From a virus, in the IMG/VR virus record IMGVR_UViG_3300020438_000161, positions 1-30,705 of that record: a stretch of DNA of 30,705 bases. The stretch is one strand, 5' to 3'. Below the pieces are notes generated by a model, which saw only the letters and a list, made by a program, of their open reading frames with translations, was not told the origin of the DNA and made no database searches. The stretch's first letter is position 1, and the number at the start of each line of letters is the position of its first letter. Below are positions 1 through 6,684 of this stretch, one piece after another. The position numbers were made by a program, and so were the translations under genes.

Positions 1-96
1 ACTGAAAAAATTAGGTTGTATAATGTAGGCGAAATATCCAAACTTCAAGGCAAAGAATTTTATAAAGCTAAAATAGGAATTGAGGTAAAAATATGA
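1..96 (+). CDS. C-terminal end of an unidentified protein (5' truncated)
   Basis: An open frame runs from the first base for 31 codons and ends in TGA at 94-96. Its stop overlaps the next ATG in the ATGA arrangement seen throughout this window, which is why I treat it as real. The visible tail is basic (about eight lysines) and has no recognisable motif. The start lies outside the window and no function can be given. Confidence 0.6.
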   Translation, partial: TEKIRLYNVGEISKLQGKEFYKAKIGIEVKI

Positions 97-626
97 AGCA
101 AGCAATAGCAATAGCTGCATGTAGCTTATTTTGCTTTACGTCAGGACTGTATCTTGGTGTACAAAAAGCAAATGATCGTGTAGCAGAATTAGGTGAACAA
201 TACAAGAAGACTGATGAAAAAGTCGCAGTGTTTACAGACTTAAACAACCCAAAAACAATACAGAGCTATGTCACACAGTTGAGAAAAATACTAGATGATA
301 TTACATTCCTGGGTAAACTTATAGAATCTGGTCAGATTGCAGATGAAGCATTAGCACAAATGAAAAAAGATATAGATGCAAAATTAAATATAATGGTAAC
401 GATAGATGATTTTGCATCATCAGTTAACTTTACACAAACACGAATGGCACAAATTGGTGTAGACCTTGACGATCTATACGATATTACAGAAGACATAGAT
501 GACAAGGCTGATAAGTCTGATAAGAAGATTAATAAACAATTAGATGTTATTCAAAAAGAACTAGATGAAGTCAAAGATCTTCTTAAAACATTTAATAAAA
601 AGAAATTCTTTCACACACACAAATGA
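93..626 (+). CDS. Membrane-anchored coiled-coil protein, unknown function
   Basis: 177 residues. A single hydrophobic segment at about residues 4-22 follows a short Met-Lys-Gln start, then a charged, mostly helical body. Residues about 120-170 are dense in Asp, Glu and Lys with heptad-like spacing and suggest a coiled coil. The likely topology is one N-terminal anchor with the body on one side of the inner membrane. An Ile-Ala-Ala-Cys at 7-10 resembles a lipobox, but the preceding hydrophobic stretch is too short for a normal lipoprotein signal. The start ATG overlaps the upstream TGA and has GAGG at 82-85. I do not recognise the family. Confidence 0.75.
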   Translation: MKQAIAIAACSLFCFTSGLYLGVQKANDRVAELGEQYKKTDEKVAVFTDLNNPKTIQSYVTQLRKILDDITFLGKLIESGQIADEALAQMKKDIDAKLNIMVTIDDFASSVNFTQTRMAQIGVDLDDLYDITEDIDDKADKSDKKINKQLDVIQKELDEVKDLLKTFNKKKFFHTHK

Positions 627-790
627 GACAAGCAACGTTTAAATCACTATGGGTAGCAGTTAAAGATTTGTTATATACAATATTTAGCAGCTTATATACT
701 GGAGTGTTGGATACTGATGTAAAACTTGACGTAGACTTAAAAGAAGAAGATGTAGAAATGCCAGACCCTGACGAGCACTTGGGAATATAA
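623..790 (+). CDS. Small hypothetical protein, 55 aa
   Basis: A 55-codon frame starts at an ATG overlapping the upstream TGA (ATGA) and ends in TAA one base before the next ATG. The first half (residues about 6-30) is hydrophobic and amphipathic with several aromatic residues. The second half is strongly acidic (Asp/Glu rich). The tight coupling on both sides is the main evidence that it is translated. No family is recognised. Confidence 0.6.
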   Translation: MRQATFKSLWVAVKDLLYTIFSSLYTGVLDTDVKLDVDLKEEDVEMPDPDEHLGI

Positions 791-791
791 C

Positions 792-1412
792 ATGAGTAAA
801 ATAGTAAAAAAAGAAGATGGTGGAATAGTATGCGATCACTTCATTGATGATCCTATAGTAATGTATTCAACAGGTAAACTAGAATACACACAAGAATCTG
901 AAATATTTATTGGTGAAATAAAAGATCCCGAAATGGATAAGCTGCTTATTGAAGATATAGAAGCGCAGGGAGATAGGCAAAATCATGGAAGCAATGTAAA
1001 AGCACAAATGACTCAGTGGTACAGAGGAAAGATACCAGGTTATAGAAAGTTAGCACAGATAGTTTTATCATGTGCTATTGATGCGATGTCACCAAACTTT
1101 GAGAATCCTGTGATGTCTGACATGTGGGGTACAAAATATCTGTCTGGTGAAGAGGCAATACAACATCATCACTATCCTGCTGCACTTTCTTTTTGTTATT
1201 ACATTACAGCGGACAAAGATCATCCAGGAATACATTTTCCAGGTTTCAATAGAAGATATGACATATTTCCTGGAATGTTGATATTATTTCCAGGTTGGGC
1301 ACAACACTTTGTGCCTTCACAAAAATTTAAAAATCCACGATATATCTGTGCTGGAAATATGCATCATAACATTAACAAAGATATGTTGTTTACAGTAGGA
1401 GTTCCAAAATGA
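792..1412 (+). CDS. 2OG-Fe(II) oxygenase-like protein
   Basis: 206 residues. The C-terminal half fits the small 2-oxoglutarate/Fe(II) dioxygenases carried by marine T4-like phages (the 2OG-FeII_Oxy_5 type). A His-rich iron site lies at residues 125-127, followed by the strand LSFCYYI. A Pro-Gly-Met-Leu-Ile-Leu-Phe-Pro-Gly-Trp strand then leads to His172, the expected distal iron ligand, and Arg183 could bind 2-oxoglutarate. Such enzymes hydroxylate or otherwise oxidise protein, nucleic acid or small-molecule substrates; the substrate here is unknown. The usual HxD is not obvious, because the site reads His-His-His, so activity is not certain. The gene overlaps the next ATG at its TGA, which suggests co-translation with the membrane protein downstream. 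Confidence 0.75.
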   Translation: MSKIVKKEDGGIVCDHFIDDPIVMYSTGKLEYTQESEIFIGEIKDPEMDKLLIEDIEAQGDRQNHGSNVKAQMTQWYRGKIPGYRKLAQIVLSCAIDAMSPNFENPVMSDMWGTKYLSGEEAIQHHHYPAALSFCYYITADKDHPGIHFPGFNRRYDIFPGMLILFPGWAQHFVPSQKFKNPRYICAGNMHHNINKDMLFTVGVPK

Positions 1413-1774
1413 ACTTAGAATATAATCTATTCACAAAACTTATAACGTACTTAGTGTTCGGAAACATTATGGCGTGGTACCAATTACAGGGACAGTTTCT
1501 AAGCAATCCATTTTTTAAGCAGCTATTTTCAAAAGATTTAGCTGTTGTAGTTTTAGGCCTTCCGATCGGGTGGCTTTTTTGGAGATCAGCAACACTATCA
1601 TATGAAATTTTTGGTGGAGTTTGGAATGTTAGACTTATTGGATTTGGTGTAGGCACACTTGTATTTGGAATAATGACAATGTTAATTTTAAAAGAGTTGC
1701 CGTCTTGGCATACTGTAATATCAATCGTATTAGCTGCAGCAATTATCATGTTACAGCTGGCAAACATAAAGTAA
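1409..1774 (+). CDS. Four-helix membrane protein, DMT/SMR-like topology
   Basis: 121 residues with four hydrophobic segments at about residues 9-26, 43-60, 71-92 and 98-118. The layout resembles small drug/metabolite-transporter superfamily proteins. In particular, the last two helices are joined by a short Lys-Glu-Leu-Pro-Ser-Trp turn, as in SMR- or DUF486-type proteins. It would sit in the host inner membrane. The ATG overlaps the oxygenase stop (ATGA), so the two are translationally coupled. Transport activity is an inference from topology only; a phage holin-like or membrane-modifying role is not excluded. Confidence 0.65.
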   Translation: MNLEYNLFTKLITYLVFGNIMAWYQLQGQFLSNPFFKQLFSKDLAVVVLGLPIGWLFWRSATLSYEIFGGVWNVRLIGFGVGTLVFGIMTMLILKELPSWHTVISIVLAAAIIMLQLANIK

Positions 1775-1783
1775 GGAGTAGTT

Positions 1784-2071
1784 TTGGAATATAATAAATT
1801 ATCAGGATATGATAAGTTCATACTGTTAACAGAGCAAGCAAGAGGGTTAAGTGCATCTTTAACAACTTATTTAGAATTTCAGAAGGTAGAGAAGATTTTA
1901 GAACTCTGTTCAAGGAGTGATGCTTCTACTATTTACTGGGATGGCAAAGATGTAGAAAAGCCTATTAAGCGAGGCGAAGCAGAAAAAATCATGACAAAAT
2001 TAGAAAAGAATAAATTTGACCGCGGTGTGTTTATTGTAGCTAGACGCATGAATGTTGAATTAAGAGTATGA
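1784..2071 (+). CDS. Hypothetical protein, 95 aa, TTG start
   Basis: This frame begins at TTG. A strong Shine-Dalgarno AAGGAG at 1773-1778 lies about six bases before it, and no in-frame ATG lies nearby, so the TTG start is well supported. The product is a soluble, charged alpha/beta-looking protein with no transmembrane segment. The stop TGA at 2069-2071 sits inside a perfect palindrome (2066-2084), so translation termination and that element overlap. No family is recognised. Confidence 0.7.
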   Translation: MEYNKLSGYDKFILLTEQARGLSASLTTYLEFQKVEKILELCSRSDASTIYWDGKDVEKPIKRGEAEKIMTKLEKNKFDRGVFIVARRMNVELRV

Positions 2072-2084
2072 CAAAATGTCATAC
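2066..2084. repeat. Perfect palindrome, 8-bp arms with 3-base loop
   Basis: GTATGACA (2066-2073), loop AAA, TGTCATAC (2077-2084) form a perfect inverted repeat over the stop codon of the preceding gene. The same core (TGTCAT/ATGACA) recurs as a second palindrome at 2110-2124. It could be a protein-binding operator or a small RNA hairpin. There is no U-tract after it, so a rho-independent terminator is unlikely. Confidence 0.55.
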
Positions 2085-2109
2085 GTCAAAACCAATTAAA
2101 ATAAAAAGG

Positions 2110-2124
2110 ATGTCATTATGACAT
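2110..2124. repeat. Second palindrome with the same TGTCAT/ATGACA core
   Basis: ATGTCAT (2110-2116), one base, ATGACAT (2118-2124) form an inverted repeat whose right arm contains the ATG of a 27-residue open frame. It shares its core with the palindrome at 2066-2084. The centres of the two are about 42 bases apart, roughly four helical turns, a spacing that would suit paired binding of a dimeric regulator. As RNA, the hairpin would cover the start codon. Confidence 0.5.
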
Positions 2125-2201
2125 ACGGAGAGGTTTGGCACACTTTTTTCTCTATACTATATGAGAACGCTAAATGGTTAGGTTCTCAAGTTAGTTCATA
2201 A
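2118..2201 (+). CDS. Micro-ORF, 27 aa, upstream of hsp20
   Basis: ATG at 2118 is preceded by AAAAAGGA (2103-2110), a usable Shine-Dalgarno, and the frame ends in TAA at 2199-2201, 22 bases before the Hsp20 gene. The peptide is short and aromatic-rich with an amphipathic centre. It could be a real micro-protein or a leader whose translation is gated by the palindrome covering its start. Its small size leaves coding status uncertain. Confidence 0.4.
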   Translation: MTYGEVWHTFFSILYENAKWLGSQVSS

Positions 2202-2223
2202 GAATAACATAAGGAGAAAAATA

Positions 2224-2694
2224 ATGAGCTTAGTAAAATACACCAGTTTTCCTGGAATATCAAGAGACAATTTCTTAACACCATTCGATAAACTGTTTGA
2301 CAGTATGTTCGAAGAAACTTACCCTGAAGTGGCACAAACTGTAGGAGTTAATCCATTTTCAGGCGCTGCTTATCCGAAAGTAAATGTATACGAGTACGAT
2401 GACAAAGTTGGTGTTATGGCAGAGATTCCTGGAATAGACAAGAAGAATATCAACATACATGTTGAAGAAGGTGTTCTCACGATTAAAGGGGATAAGCATG
2501 GTTTCGATGAAGACTCGAATGCTACAGTTCTTAGAAGAGAATTAAAACATTCTGCATTCGAAAGAAAGTTTACCCTTGGCGAGTTCCTTGACGGGGACAA
2601 CATAAAAGCTAATTTTAAAGACGGGCTTCTCTCAATCGAGATACCAAAGATTGAGCCAGAGAAACCTAAAAAAACGTCGGTTAAAATAAGCTAG
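2224..2694 (+). CDS. hsp20: Hsp20 small heat-shock protein
   Basis: 156 residues, typical size for the family. An N-terminal arm (about 1-48) is followed by an alpha-crystallin domain at about residues 50-142. Visible hallmarks are the PKVNVYE opening strand, the EIPGIDKKNI segment, and the closing Ala129-Asn-Phe-Lys-Asp-Gly-Leu-Leu strand. The lysine-rich tail ends in a Val-x-Ile motif at 153-155, like the IxI tail used for oligomer assembly. Small heat-shock proteins hold unfolding proteins in a refoldable state without ATP. Hsp20 genes are common in cyanophages and other marine T4-like phages, where they are thought to help protein folding during infection. A strong AAGGAG (2211-2216) precedes the ATG. 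Confidence 0.95.
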   Translation: MSLVKYTSFPGISRDNFLTPFDKLFDSMFEETYPEVAQTVGVNPFSGAAYPKVNVYEYDDKVGVMAEIPGIDKKNINIHVEEGVLTIKGDKHGFDEDSNATVLRRELKHSAFERKFTLGEFLDGDNIKANFKDGLLSIEIPKIEPEKPKKTSVKIS

Positions 2695-2700
2695 GTTACG

Positions 2701-2898
2701 ATGAGCAACCGGATCATCAACGCTGGGGGTGTTATGTACTATGTGAAGGGTACACAAAGCATGGCCAGCGTTGATGTGAAGGGAATCGAATACTGGAAAA
2801 AATGCTGGAGATCAGATCACGTACTTAAGAATCATGATACATATTATTTCTGCAACGAGATACTTATAGCTGAACACCAAGACATCAAGGTGAATTAA
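2701..2898 (+). CDS. Hypothetical protein, 65 aa
   Basis: A soluble 65-residue protein starting six bases after the Hsp20 stop and ending two bases before the next ATG. It is rich in Tyr, Trp and His, with two cysteines at about residues 41 and 57, and lacks transmembrane segments. The Shine-Dalgarno is weak (AGG at 2693-2695), so it may depend on translation of the Hsp20 gene. No family is recognised. Confidence 0.65.
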   Translation: MSNRIINAGGVMYYVKGTQSMASVDVKGIEYWKKCWRSDHVLKNHDTYYFCNEILIAEHQDIKVN

Positions 2899-2900
2899 TC

Positions 2901-3824
2901 ATGGAATTTATAAACTCTAAAATATTTCCTTATATTGTAGCAACTGCTGCTGGTGCTGTAGCATTCAGTGCAGCATTTTTCTCTGTATTCGGATTATCAA
3001 AATTATTTGCCGGCGCACAGACGAGTGTGGTGATCATGGCTGGAAGCCTTGAATTTGCTAAATTAGTAACTGCCTCGTTTCTTTACAGATACTGGAAGAC
3101 GGTACCCGCGTTCTTGAGAACCTATTTACTCGTCGGCACAATTGTTCTTATTATGATAACTTCTGCTGGTATATTTGGCTATCTGTCAAATGCATATCAA
3201 GGAGCTACAACTGGATTCGAAAAGCAATCAACATCACTGATCTTCAAAGAAGACCAATTACAACAGGTGAAGGATGATCAGATTTTTCTAAAACAAGAAA
3301 TGGAAGATGCTATTAAAGAATTGCCAGATAATTACAGAACAGCAAGAAAGAAACTTAGAGAAGATTATCAACCACAGATTAACGAACTAAACGTTAAATC
3401 GCTAGAATTAAAGCAAGAGATAGGTGATCTTAAGATTGCATTGGTTGAAACAGGTGTTGATGTCGGGCCAGCGATTTATTTAGCAAGGGTATTTAACACA
3501 GAAATAGACACAGTTGTAAAATTCTTTATATTCATATTAGTGTTTGTATTTGATCCACTAGCTGTATCACTAGTAATAGCAGCAAGCATGGCATTTGAAT
3601 TAGCAGCTACACCTATTAGGCCGAAAGAAATAATTGATGGAGGTGTTTATGATGATCCAAAACCTAAAAATAAAAAGGGAATGAAATGGTGGGAATTCTA
3701 CAAAGACAAAAGGGAACCAACTCCTGATGTTGAGGAACCTGAAATAATTGAAGAACAAGAACAGCCACCAGTTATTAAGTCAGCACCGGAGAAGGGTGCT
3801 GTGTTTCCAAACGAAAAAAAGTAA
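2901..3824 (+). CDS. Multi-helix membrane protein with central coiled coil
   Basis: 307 residues. Three hydrophobic segments at about residues 10-37, 40-62 and 72-95 are followed by a long charged, helical coiled-coil stretch (about 105-185). A further hydrophobic segment lies at about 203-232, and the cytosolic tail is rich in Pro, Glu and Lys. Proteins with this plan occur in T4-like phages of marine hosts, but I know no assigned function. The size and central coiled coil suggest a scaffold or a sensor of the host membrane rather than a transporter. AAGGTG at about 2887 serves as the ribosome binding site. The promoter-like repeat of the next cluster follows closely. Confidence 0.8.
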   Translation: MEFINSKIFPYIVATAAGAVAFSAAFFSVFGLSKLFAGAQTSVVIMAGSLEFAKLVTASFLYRYWKTVPAFLRTYLLVGTIVLIMITSAGIFGYLSNAYQGATTGFEKQSTSLIFKEDQLQQVKDDQIFLKQEMEDAIKELPDNYRTARKKLREDYQPQINELNVKSLELKQEIGDLKIALVETGVDVGPAIYLARVFNTEIDTVVKFFIFILVFVFDPLAVSLVIAASMAFELAATPIRPKEIIDGGVYDDPKPKNKKGMKWWEFYKDKREPTPDVEEPEIIEEQEQPPVIKSAPEKGAVFPNEKK

Positions 3825-3830
3825 AAATAA

Positions 3831-3875
3831 TCCTTTACTTTTACGCAGAAAATGTTTAGATTAGAGTATCAAATA
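3831..3875 (+). promoter_or_regulatory. Sigma70-like promoter, copy 1 of a repeated 45-base block
   Basis: TTTACT (3834-3839) and TAGATT (3857-3862) are separated by exactly 17 bases. Each matches the sigma70 -35 (TTGACA) or -10 (TATAAT) consensus at four of six positions. The whole block aligns with 7087-7131 at 38 of 45 positions, including an exact 16-base start, TCCTTTACTTTTACGC. Both copies lie in intergenic DNA a few bases before a gene cluster, which points to shared transcription control by host polymerase, possibly with a phage activator. Confidence 0.65.
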
Positions 3876-3889
3876 AAGAGGTTATATTA

Positions 3890-4381
3890 ATGGCAACTAA
3901 AAGAAGAAGAAAAGTTAAAAAGAGAGATTACAATCCAGATCTTGCGCAATCACTAGTTTGGACTATGTGTTCAAATGAAGGATGTGGCATAGAAGAAAAA
4001 GTTCCGGAAGGTGATGGTTTAACATGCTCAACATGCACACAGATGAAAGCAATAAGTTTACTTTCTGAAACAGAAAGAAAAAGTTTATTTGGGTCAGCTC
4101 AAACAAACAAAGGTTTATCCAGACCTAGAGGATGGAGATGGCTTGCAGAATTTGTTGATAGTGACGGCAATGTATTTGTTAAGGGCAAAGAAATGCCAGA
4201 ACTAAAGGGAACACTTCCAGTAACAGATGTTGCAGCAATTAAAGCTAGACAAAAAGCAAATAAAGAAAAACGTAAAATTGCTGATAACAAGAATTTGTTA
4301 AAGATGGCAGCAGAAAAGAAGGAATTGAAAAAAGCAATTGAAGCTCAGAAAGATTTCTTAGATCATAAGGCAGGTAAGTAA
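3890..4381 (+). CDS. Zinc-ribbon protein, unknown function
   Basis: 163 residues. An extremely basic start (many Arg/Lys in the first 13 residues) precedes a likely zinc site made of Cys27, Cys32, Cys46 and Cys49 (Cys-x4-Cys...Cys-x2-Cys). The middle is a tryptophan-containing domain (about 75-115), and the C-terminal third is a long Lys/Glu/Ala helix. The basic start and zinc ribbon suggest nucleic-acid or ribonucleoprotein binding; this is inference. It is the first gene after the promoter-like block at 3831-3875 and has AGAGG at about 3877 as ribosome binding site. Confidence 0.75.
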   Translation: MATKRRRKVKKRDYNPDLAQSLVWTMCSNEGCGIEEKVPEGDGLTCSTCTQMKAISLLSETERKSLFGSAQTNKGLSRPRGWRWLAEFVDSDGNVFVKGKEMPELKGTLPVTDVAAIKARQKANKEKRKIADNKNLLKMAAEKKELKKAIEAQKDFLDHKAGK

Positions 4382-4563
4382 TGGATAGAAAAACACAGTT
4401 AAAGAACCAAAGCGATTTCTCAATCTATGGTGTATTTAGATTTACGGCATATCTCGTATCTTCTATCGCATTGTATATGGGTAACTTTCAAATAGCTGGA
4501 ATAGCATTGGGCTTTGGTGCTACATTAGGTTTCATTCGTAGAATAGCAAGGATATGGGAATAA
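4381..4563 (+). CDS. Small two-helix membrane protein, 60 aa
   Basis: Two hydrophobic segments, at about residues 18-34 and 36-52, follow a charged N-terminus, and the tail is basic. The ATG shares a base with the upstream TAA (TAATG), so translation is coupled. Small two-helix proteins of this kind in phages include holins and membrane effectors. Nothing in the sequence decides which, and no lysis gene is next to it. Confidence 0.65.
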   Translation: MDRKTQLKNQSDFSIYGVFRFTAYLVSSIALYMGNFQIAGIALGFGATLGFIRRIARIWE

Positions 4564-4745
4564 TGACTAAAGCAAAATGGTTAGAAGAAAAAGTTATGTG
4601 TGATGAATGGGGTCGTCCGCCAAGTTTGGCTGATGTTCCTCTAACAATAATGAAAAGAAAAGATGCACTCATCGCACAGGGTGGTGACACAAAATCAATC
4701 AATGAGTTATACAAGGAGGTCATGAAAAATGGCAAAGAAAAGTAA
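4563..4745 (+). CDS. Hypothetical protein, 60 aa
   Basis: I chose the ATG at 4563, which overlaps the upstream TAA, rather than the ATG at 4554. AAGGA at 4549-4553 is properly spaced from 4563 but directly abuts 4554. The protein is soluble with a tryptophan-containing N-terminal helix and a lysine-rich tail. Its last codons overlap the next gene by 17 bases and contain that gene's Shine-Dalgarno. No family is recognised. Confidence 0.6.
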   Translation: MTKAKWLEEKVMCDEWGRPPSLADVPLTIMKRKDALIAQGGDTKSINELYKEVMKNGKEK

Positions 4746-4914
4746 AATAGAATGGAATGGGTATAAAAACTATACCTACTTAGAAGGCAGCGGAAAAGAT
4801 GCAAAGCCTGTAAAATTTTTAGCACGTGATGATGAAGATGCACAGCTTTATATTAATAAGGTTGGAGCAACATCTTGGATGAAACCAACAGACTTAAAAA
4901 AAGTTAGTGCCTAA
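4729..4914 (+). CDS. Hypothetical protein, 61 aa
   Basis: A very strong Shine-Dalgarno AAGGAGG (4713-4719) lies about nine bases before the ATG at 4729. The protein is short and basic at the start, with an aromatic Trp-Asn-Gly-Tyr motif and a likely single alpha/beta domain. The look suggests a small nucleic-acid or protein-binding domain, but I do not recognise the family. The next open frame begins at a GTG inside its last codons. Confidence 0.65.
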   Translation: MAKKSKIEWNGYKNYTYLEGSGKDAKPVKFLARDDEDAQLYINKVGATSWMKPTDLKKVSA

Positions 4915-5044
4915 AAAGAAGGAATACTCCGACGCAGGAAAAGGAGATAAAAGTAGGGTTACTGACAAAGAGAAGTTTGATGAAAACTGGGAAAAGATTT
5001 TTGGCAAAAGACCTAACAGGAGAAAACCATGCTCGAAAATGTAA
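4907..5044 (+). CDS. Small basic protein, 45 aa, GTG start
   Basis: The frame opens at GTG (4907) inside the end of the preceding gene and closes at TAA 5042-5044, inside the next gene. It encodes a highly charged peptide rich in Lys, Asp and Arg with the stretch DAGKGDKSRVTD near residue 9 and one Trp. I believe similar short frames occur in other phages (recollection, not searched). The GTG start has only GTTAG before it, so the start is the weak point. Overlaps at both ends fit the style of this cluster. Confidence 0.5.
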   Translation: MPKKKEYSDAGKGDKSRVTDKEKFDENWEKIFGKRPNRRKPCSKM

Positions 5045-5202
5045 TTAGAAAAGTATTAAAGAAGTATAAAGGCAAGCAGTTGAATTTAGACTCTTCTGCT
5101 GCAATTGAAAACATAACCACAGATCTTATGAAAGCAATAGTAAATGATTGCTACTATTTAAATCTTGGCGACTTCCCAAATAACAAGTATAGAGATGACT
5201 AA
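5029..5202 (+). CDS. Small hypothetical protein, 57 aa
   Basis: ATG at 5029 follows AGGAGA (5018-5023), a good ribosome binding site, and the frame ends in TAA at 5200-5202. The N-terminal third is a basic amphipathic helix, the middle an acidic helix, and the tail is rich in Tyr and Asn. It overlaps both neighbours. No family is recognised. Confidence 0.6.
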   Translation: MLENVIRKVLKKYKGKQLNLDSSAAIENITTDLMKAIVNDCYYLNLGDFPNNKYRDD

Positions 5203-5626
5203 GAAGACTTATAAAGTAAACAGCGATTACAGTGTAGTAAAGTCTGCATATTCTGATATTAGCGGAGAGCTGGTTCAGAAAATGCTTCCTTTTGGATGGG
5301 GCCTTGATAAATACAAAGGACTTAGAAGAAGAGCTGTTTTAAGAATATGGGCTGGATCAAAAATGTATAAGTTTAAAGTAGCAATGTACAGCTCAACTAA
5401 GCAAAAATATTATTTGCATATAGTAAATGCTGAAGATGGCCCGTTTAATTTAAAGTTTTTTAGCACAAGAATATCTGTTATTGATAAGTCTACACATACA
5501 GAGATAACAGAGACTTTAGAGTTCACAACAAAAAATAAGTGGCTTGATAATATTTTAAGTCTATTTATTAACATACATTATACTATTAAGGGAATGAAGT
5601 ATAAGCTGTTCTTTTTGAACAAGTAA
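5195..5626 (+). CDS. Hypothetical beta-rich protein, possibly START/SRPBCC-like
   Basis: I place the start at ATG 5195, just before the upstream stop, giving 143 residues; a longer frame from TTG 5165 has no ribosome binding site. The body is a set of alternating hydrophobic and charged strands, followed by a C-terminal helix rich in Lys and aromatic residues. The pattern of a strand with repeated Thr/Glu, then a long basic helix, recalls SRPBCC (START-like) ligand-binding proteins. The match is weak and I would not assign a ligand. Confidence 0.6.
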   Translation: MTKKTYKVNSDYSVVKSAYSDISGELVQKMLPFGWGLDKYKGLRRRAVLRIWAGSKMYKFKVAMYSSTKQKYYLHIVNAEDGPFNLKFFSTRISVIDKSTHTEITETLEFTTKNKWLDNILSLFINIHYTIKGMKYKLFFLNK

Positions 5627-5638
5627 CGGAGCGATAAA

Positions 5639-5875
5639 ATGAGAAAATCATGGCCAGAAGAAAGAAGTGAAATAGCCATTTGGCTAACAGGTTATCTGTC
5701 TATGTATAAAAAGTGGGTTGATAAGATACTCGATGATGATGATTCAGAAGTAACAAAGACTAAGATACTGACTTTGCTCACTGACTGGATTAAACAATTA
5801 GAAGAAATGAAAATTAACATAATAAAGATGTCAGATAAATTACCTGAACACCAACACAACGATAGTGATATTTAA
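5639..5875 (+). CDS. Hypothetical helical protein, 78 aa
   Basis: A mainly helical acidic protein with four consecutive Asp near residue 32 and a Trp-rich N-terminal half. ACGGAG at 5627-5632 serves as ribosome binding site six bases before the ATG. There is no transmembrane segment and no recognised motif. The next gene begins four bases after its stop. Confidence 0.6.
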   Translation: MRKSWPEERSEIAIWLTGYLSMYKKWVDKILDDDDSEVTKTKILTLLTDWIKQLEEMKINIIKMSDKLPEHQHNDSDI

Positions 5876-5879
5876 TAAT

Positions 5880-6233
5880 ATGAAGTTTAAGAAACACATT
5901 CAAGAAGTCTCCAGCAATACAGGTGGATATTCTGCAGATGCAGGAGAACCTGATACAGGTTGGCTTCCGGGAGGTGATGCAAGAACTCTTGGTTATGGTA
6001 ACGGTAAGCCAGAGCAATGGTTTGACTCATTAGAATATATTCAAGTAGACTTTCCAGTTGCTAGTTATATTTACGGGTCAAAGAAGGCAGATAAAAAACT
6101 CGCATACACAGTCAATAAGTCAGCAGAGATAACAGTCTTGGACAATGACATAAAACAAATTGATAAAGACTTTGCTGAGATTAGAAAAAATCAGGAAGAG
6201 CTTTATAAAGATCTAAAGAGGAATTTAAAATGA
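5880..6233 (+). CDS. Hypothetical protein, 117 aa
   Basis: The frame is open from GTG 5865, but I place the start at ATG 5880, four bases after the upstream stop. The N-terminal half is rich in Gly, Asp and Pro with aromatic residues, and the C-terminal 40 residues form a charged coiled-coil-like helix. No family is recognised. The TGA overlaps the next ATG (ATGA). Confidence 0.6.
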   Translation: MKFKKHIQEVSSNTGGYSADAGEPDTGWLPGGDARTLGYGNGKPEQWFDSLEYIQVDFPVASYIYGSKKADKKLAYTVNKSAEITVLDNDIKQIDKDFAEIRKNQEELYKDLKRNLK

Positions 6234-6433
6234 TTAAGATAGACATAAGCGTAGGTGATACAGTTTTAATGGGTAAATTTAAAAATAAAAAAGTTGTTGT
6301 TAAGTCAATAGGTAAAGATGAGTATGGAATGCCTACAATAAATGGAAGAGGAATAGTAAAATTCCGTCCTACAGAAATGCCAAGAGAACAAAGAGACAAA
6401 GCAATAGACAACATATTAGGCGAAATGGGCTAA
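6230..6433 (+). CDS. Small beta-barrel (KOW/SH3-like) protein, 67 aa
   Basis: The sequence is a run of short beta strands: VGDTVLMGKFKNKKVVVKSI, then a Gly-Met-Pro-x-Ile-Asn-Gly-Arg turn and a Val-Lys-Phe-Arg strand, ending in an acidic helix. The Val-Gly-Asp-x-Val opening and basic strands resemble the small SH3/KOW barrels found in phage and translation proteins. The role is unknown; RNA, DNA or protein binding is possible. The ATG overlaps the upstream TGA and the stop overlaps the next ATG. Confidence 0.6.
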   Translation: MIKIDISVGDTVLMGKFKNKKVVVKSIGKDEYGMPTINGRGIVKFRPTEMPREQRDKAIDNILGEMG

Positions 6434-6684
6434 TGAACAAAGGTTATTTATCACAAAACGAATTTAAGACAGACTTGCCAGTATTAGACTGGGAGTGTCT
6501 TAGACTAGAAATAGAAAATTTTTATCATAATAACAAAAAGCTTTTTGATCAGCTTACACACGGTGAAGACTTAAGTGTTAAAGAAGCAGCACAAGAAGTT
6601 TTCTATAAGTTAATTACAGACTATGCAGAATTTAAGGACAAGCCGGAAGGTACAATGTTAAACTACACAATAGCGGAGGCATAA
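6433..6684 (+). CDS. Hypothetical helical protein, 83 aa
   Basis: A soluble, mostly helical, slightly acidic protein coupled on both sides: its ATG overlaps the upstream TAA, and its TAA overlaps the next ATG. It contains a Trp-Glu-Cys segment near residue 20 and a Tyr/Lys-rich C-terminal half. No family is recognised. Confidence 0.6.
   Translation: MNKGYLSQNEFKTDLPVLDWECLRLEIENFYHNNKKLFDQLTHGEDLSVKEAAQEVFYKLITDYAEFKDKPEGTMLNYTIAEA

Noticed and set aside
93-626. Lipoprotein call from Ile-Ala-Ala-Cys at residues 7-10
   Set aside because: The signal before the Cys is only nine residues with a hydrophobic core too short for lipoprotein processing.
1390-1821. Open frame of 143 codons on the - strand
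   Set aside because: It is antisense to the four-helix membrane protein and its neighbours, which have coupled starts and Shine-Dalgarno sequences; no independent support.
4554-4745. Start at ATG 4554
   Set aside because: AAGGA directly abuts this ATG; the ATG at 4563 has correct spacing and overlaps the upstream stop.
5165-5626. TTG start at 5165
   Set aside because: No ribosome binding site before TTG; ATG 5195 overlaps the end of the coupled upstream gene.
5870-5878. ATATTTAAT as a further late promoter
   Set aside because: It sits at the end of a gene only one base before the next ATG, in the small-gene cluster; best explained by AT-rich chance.
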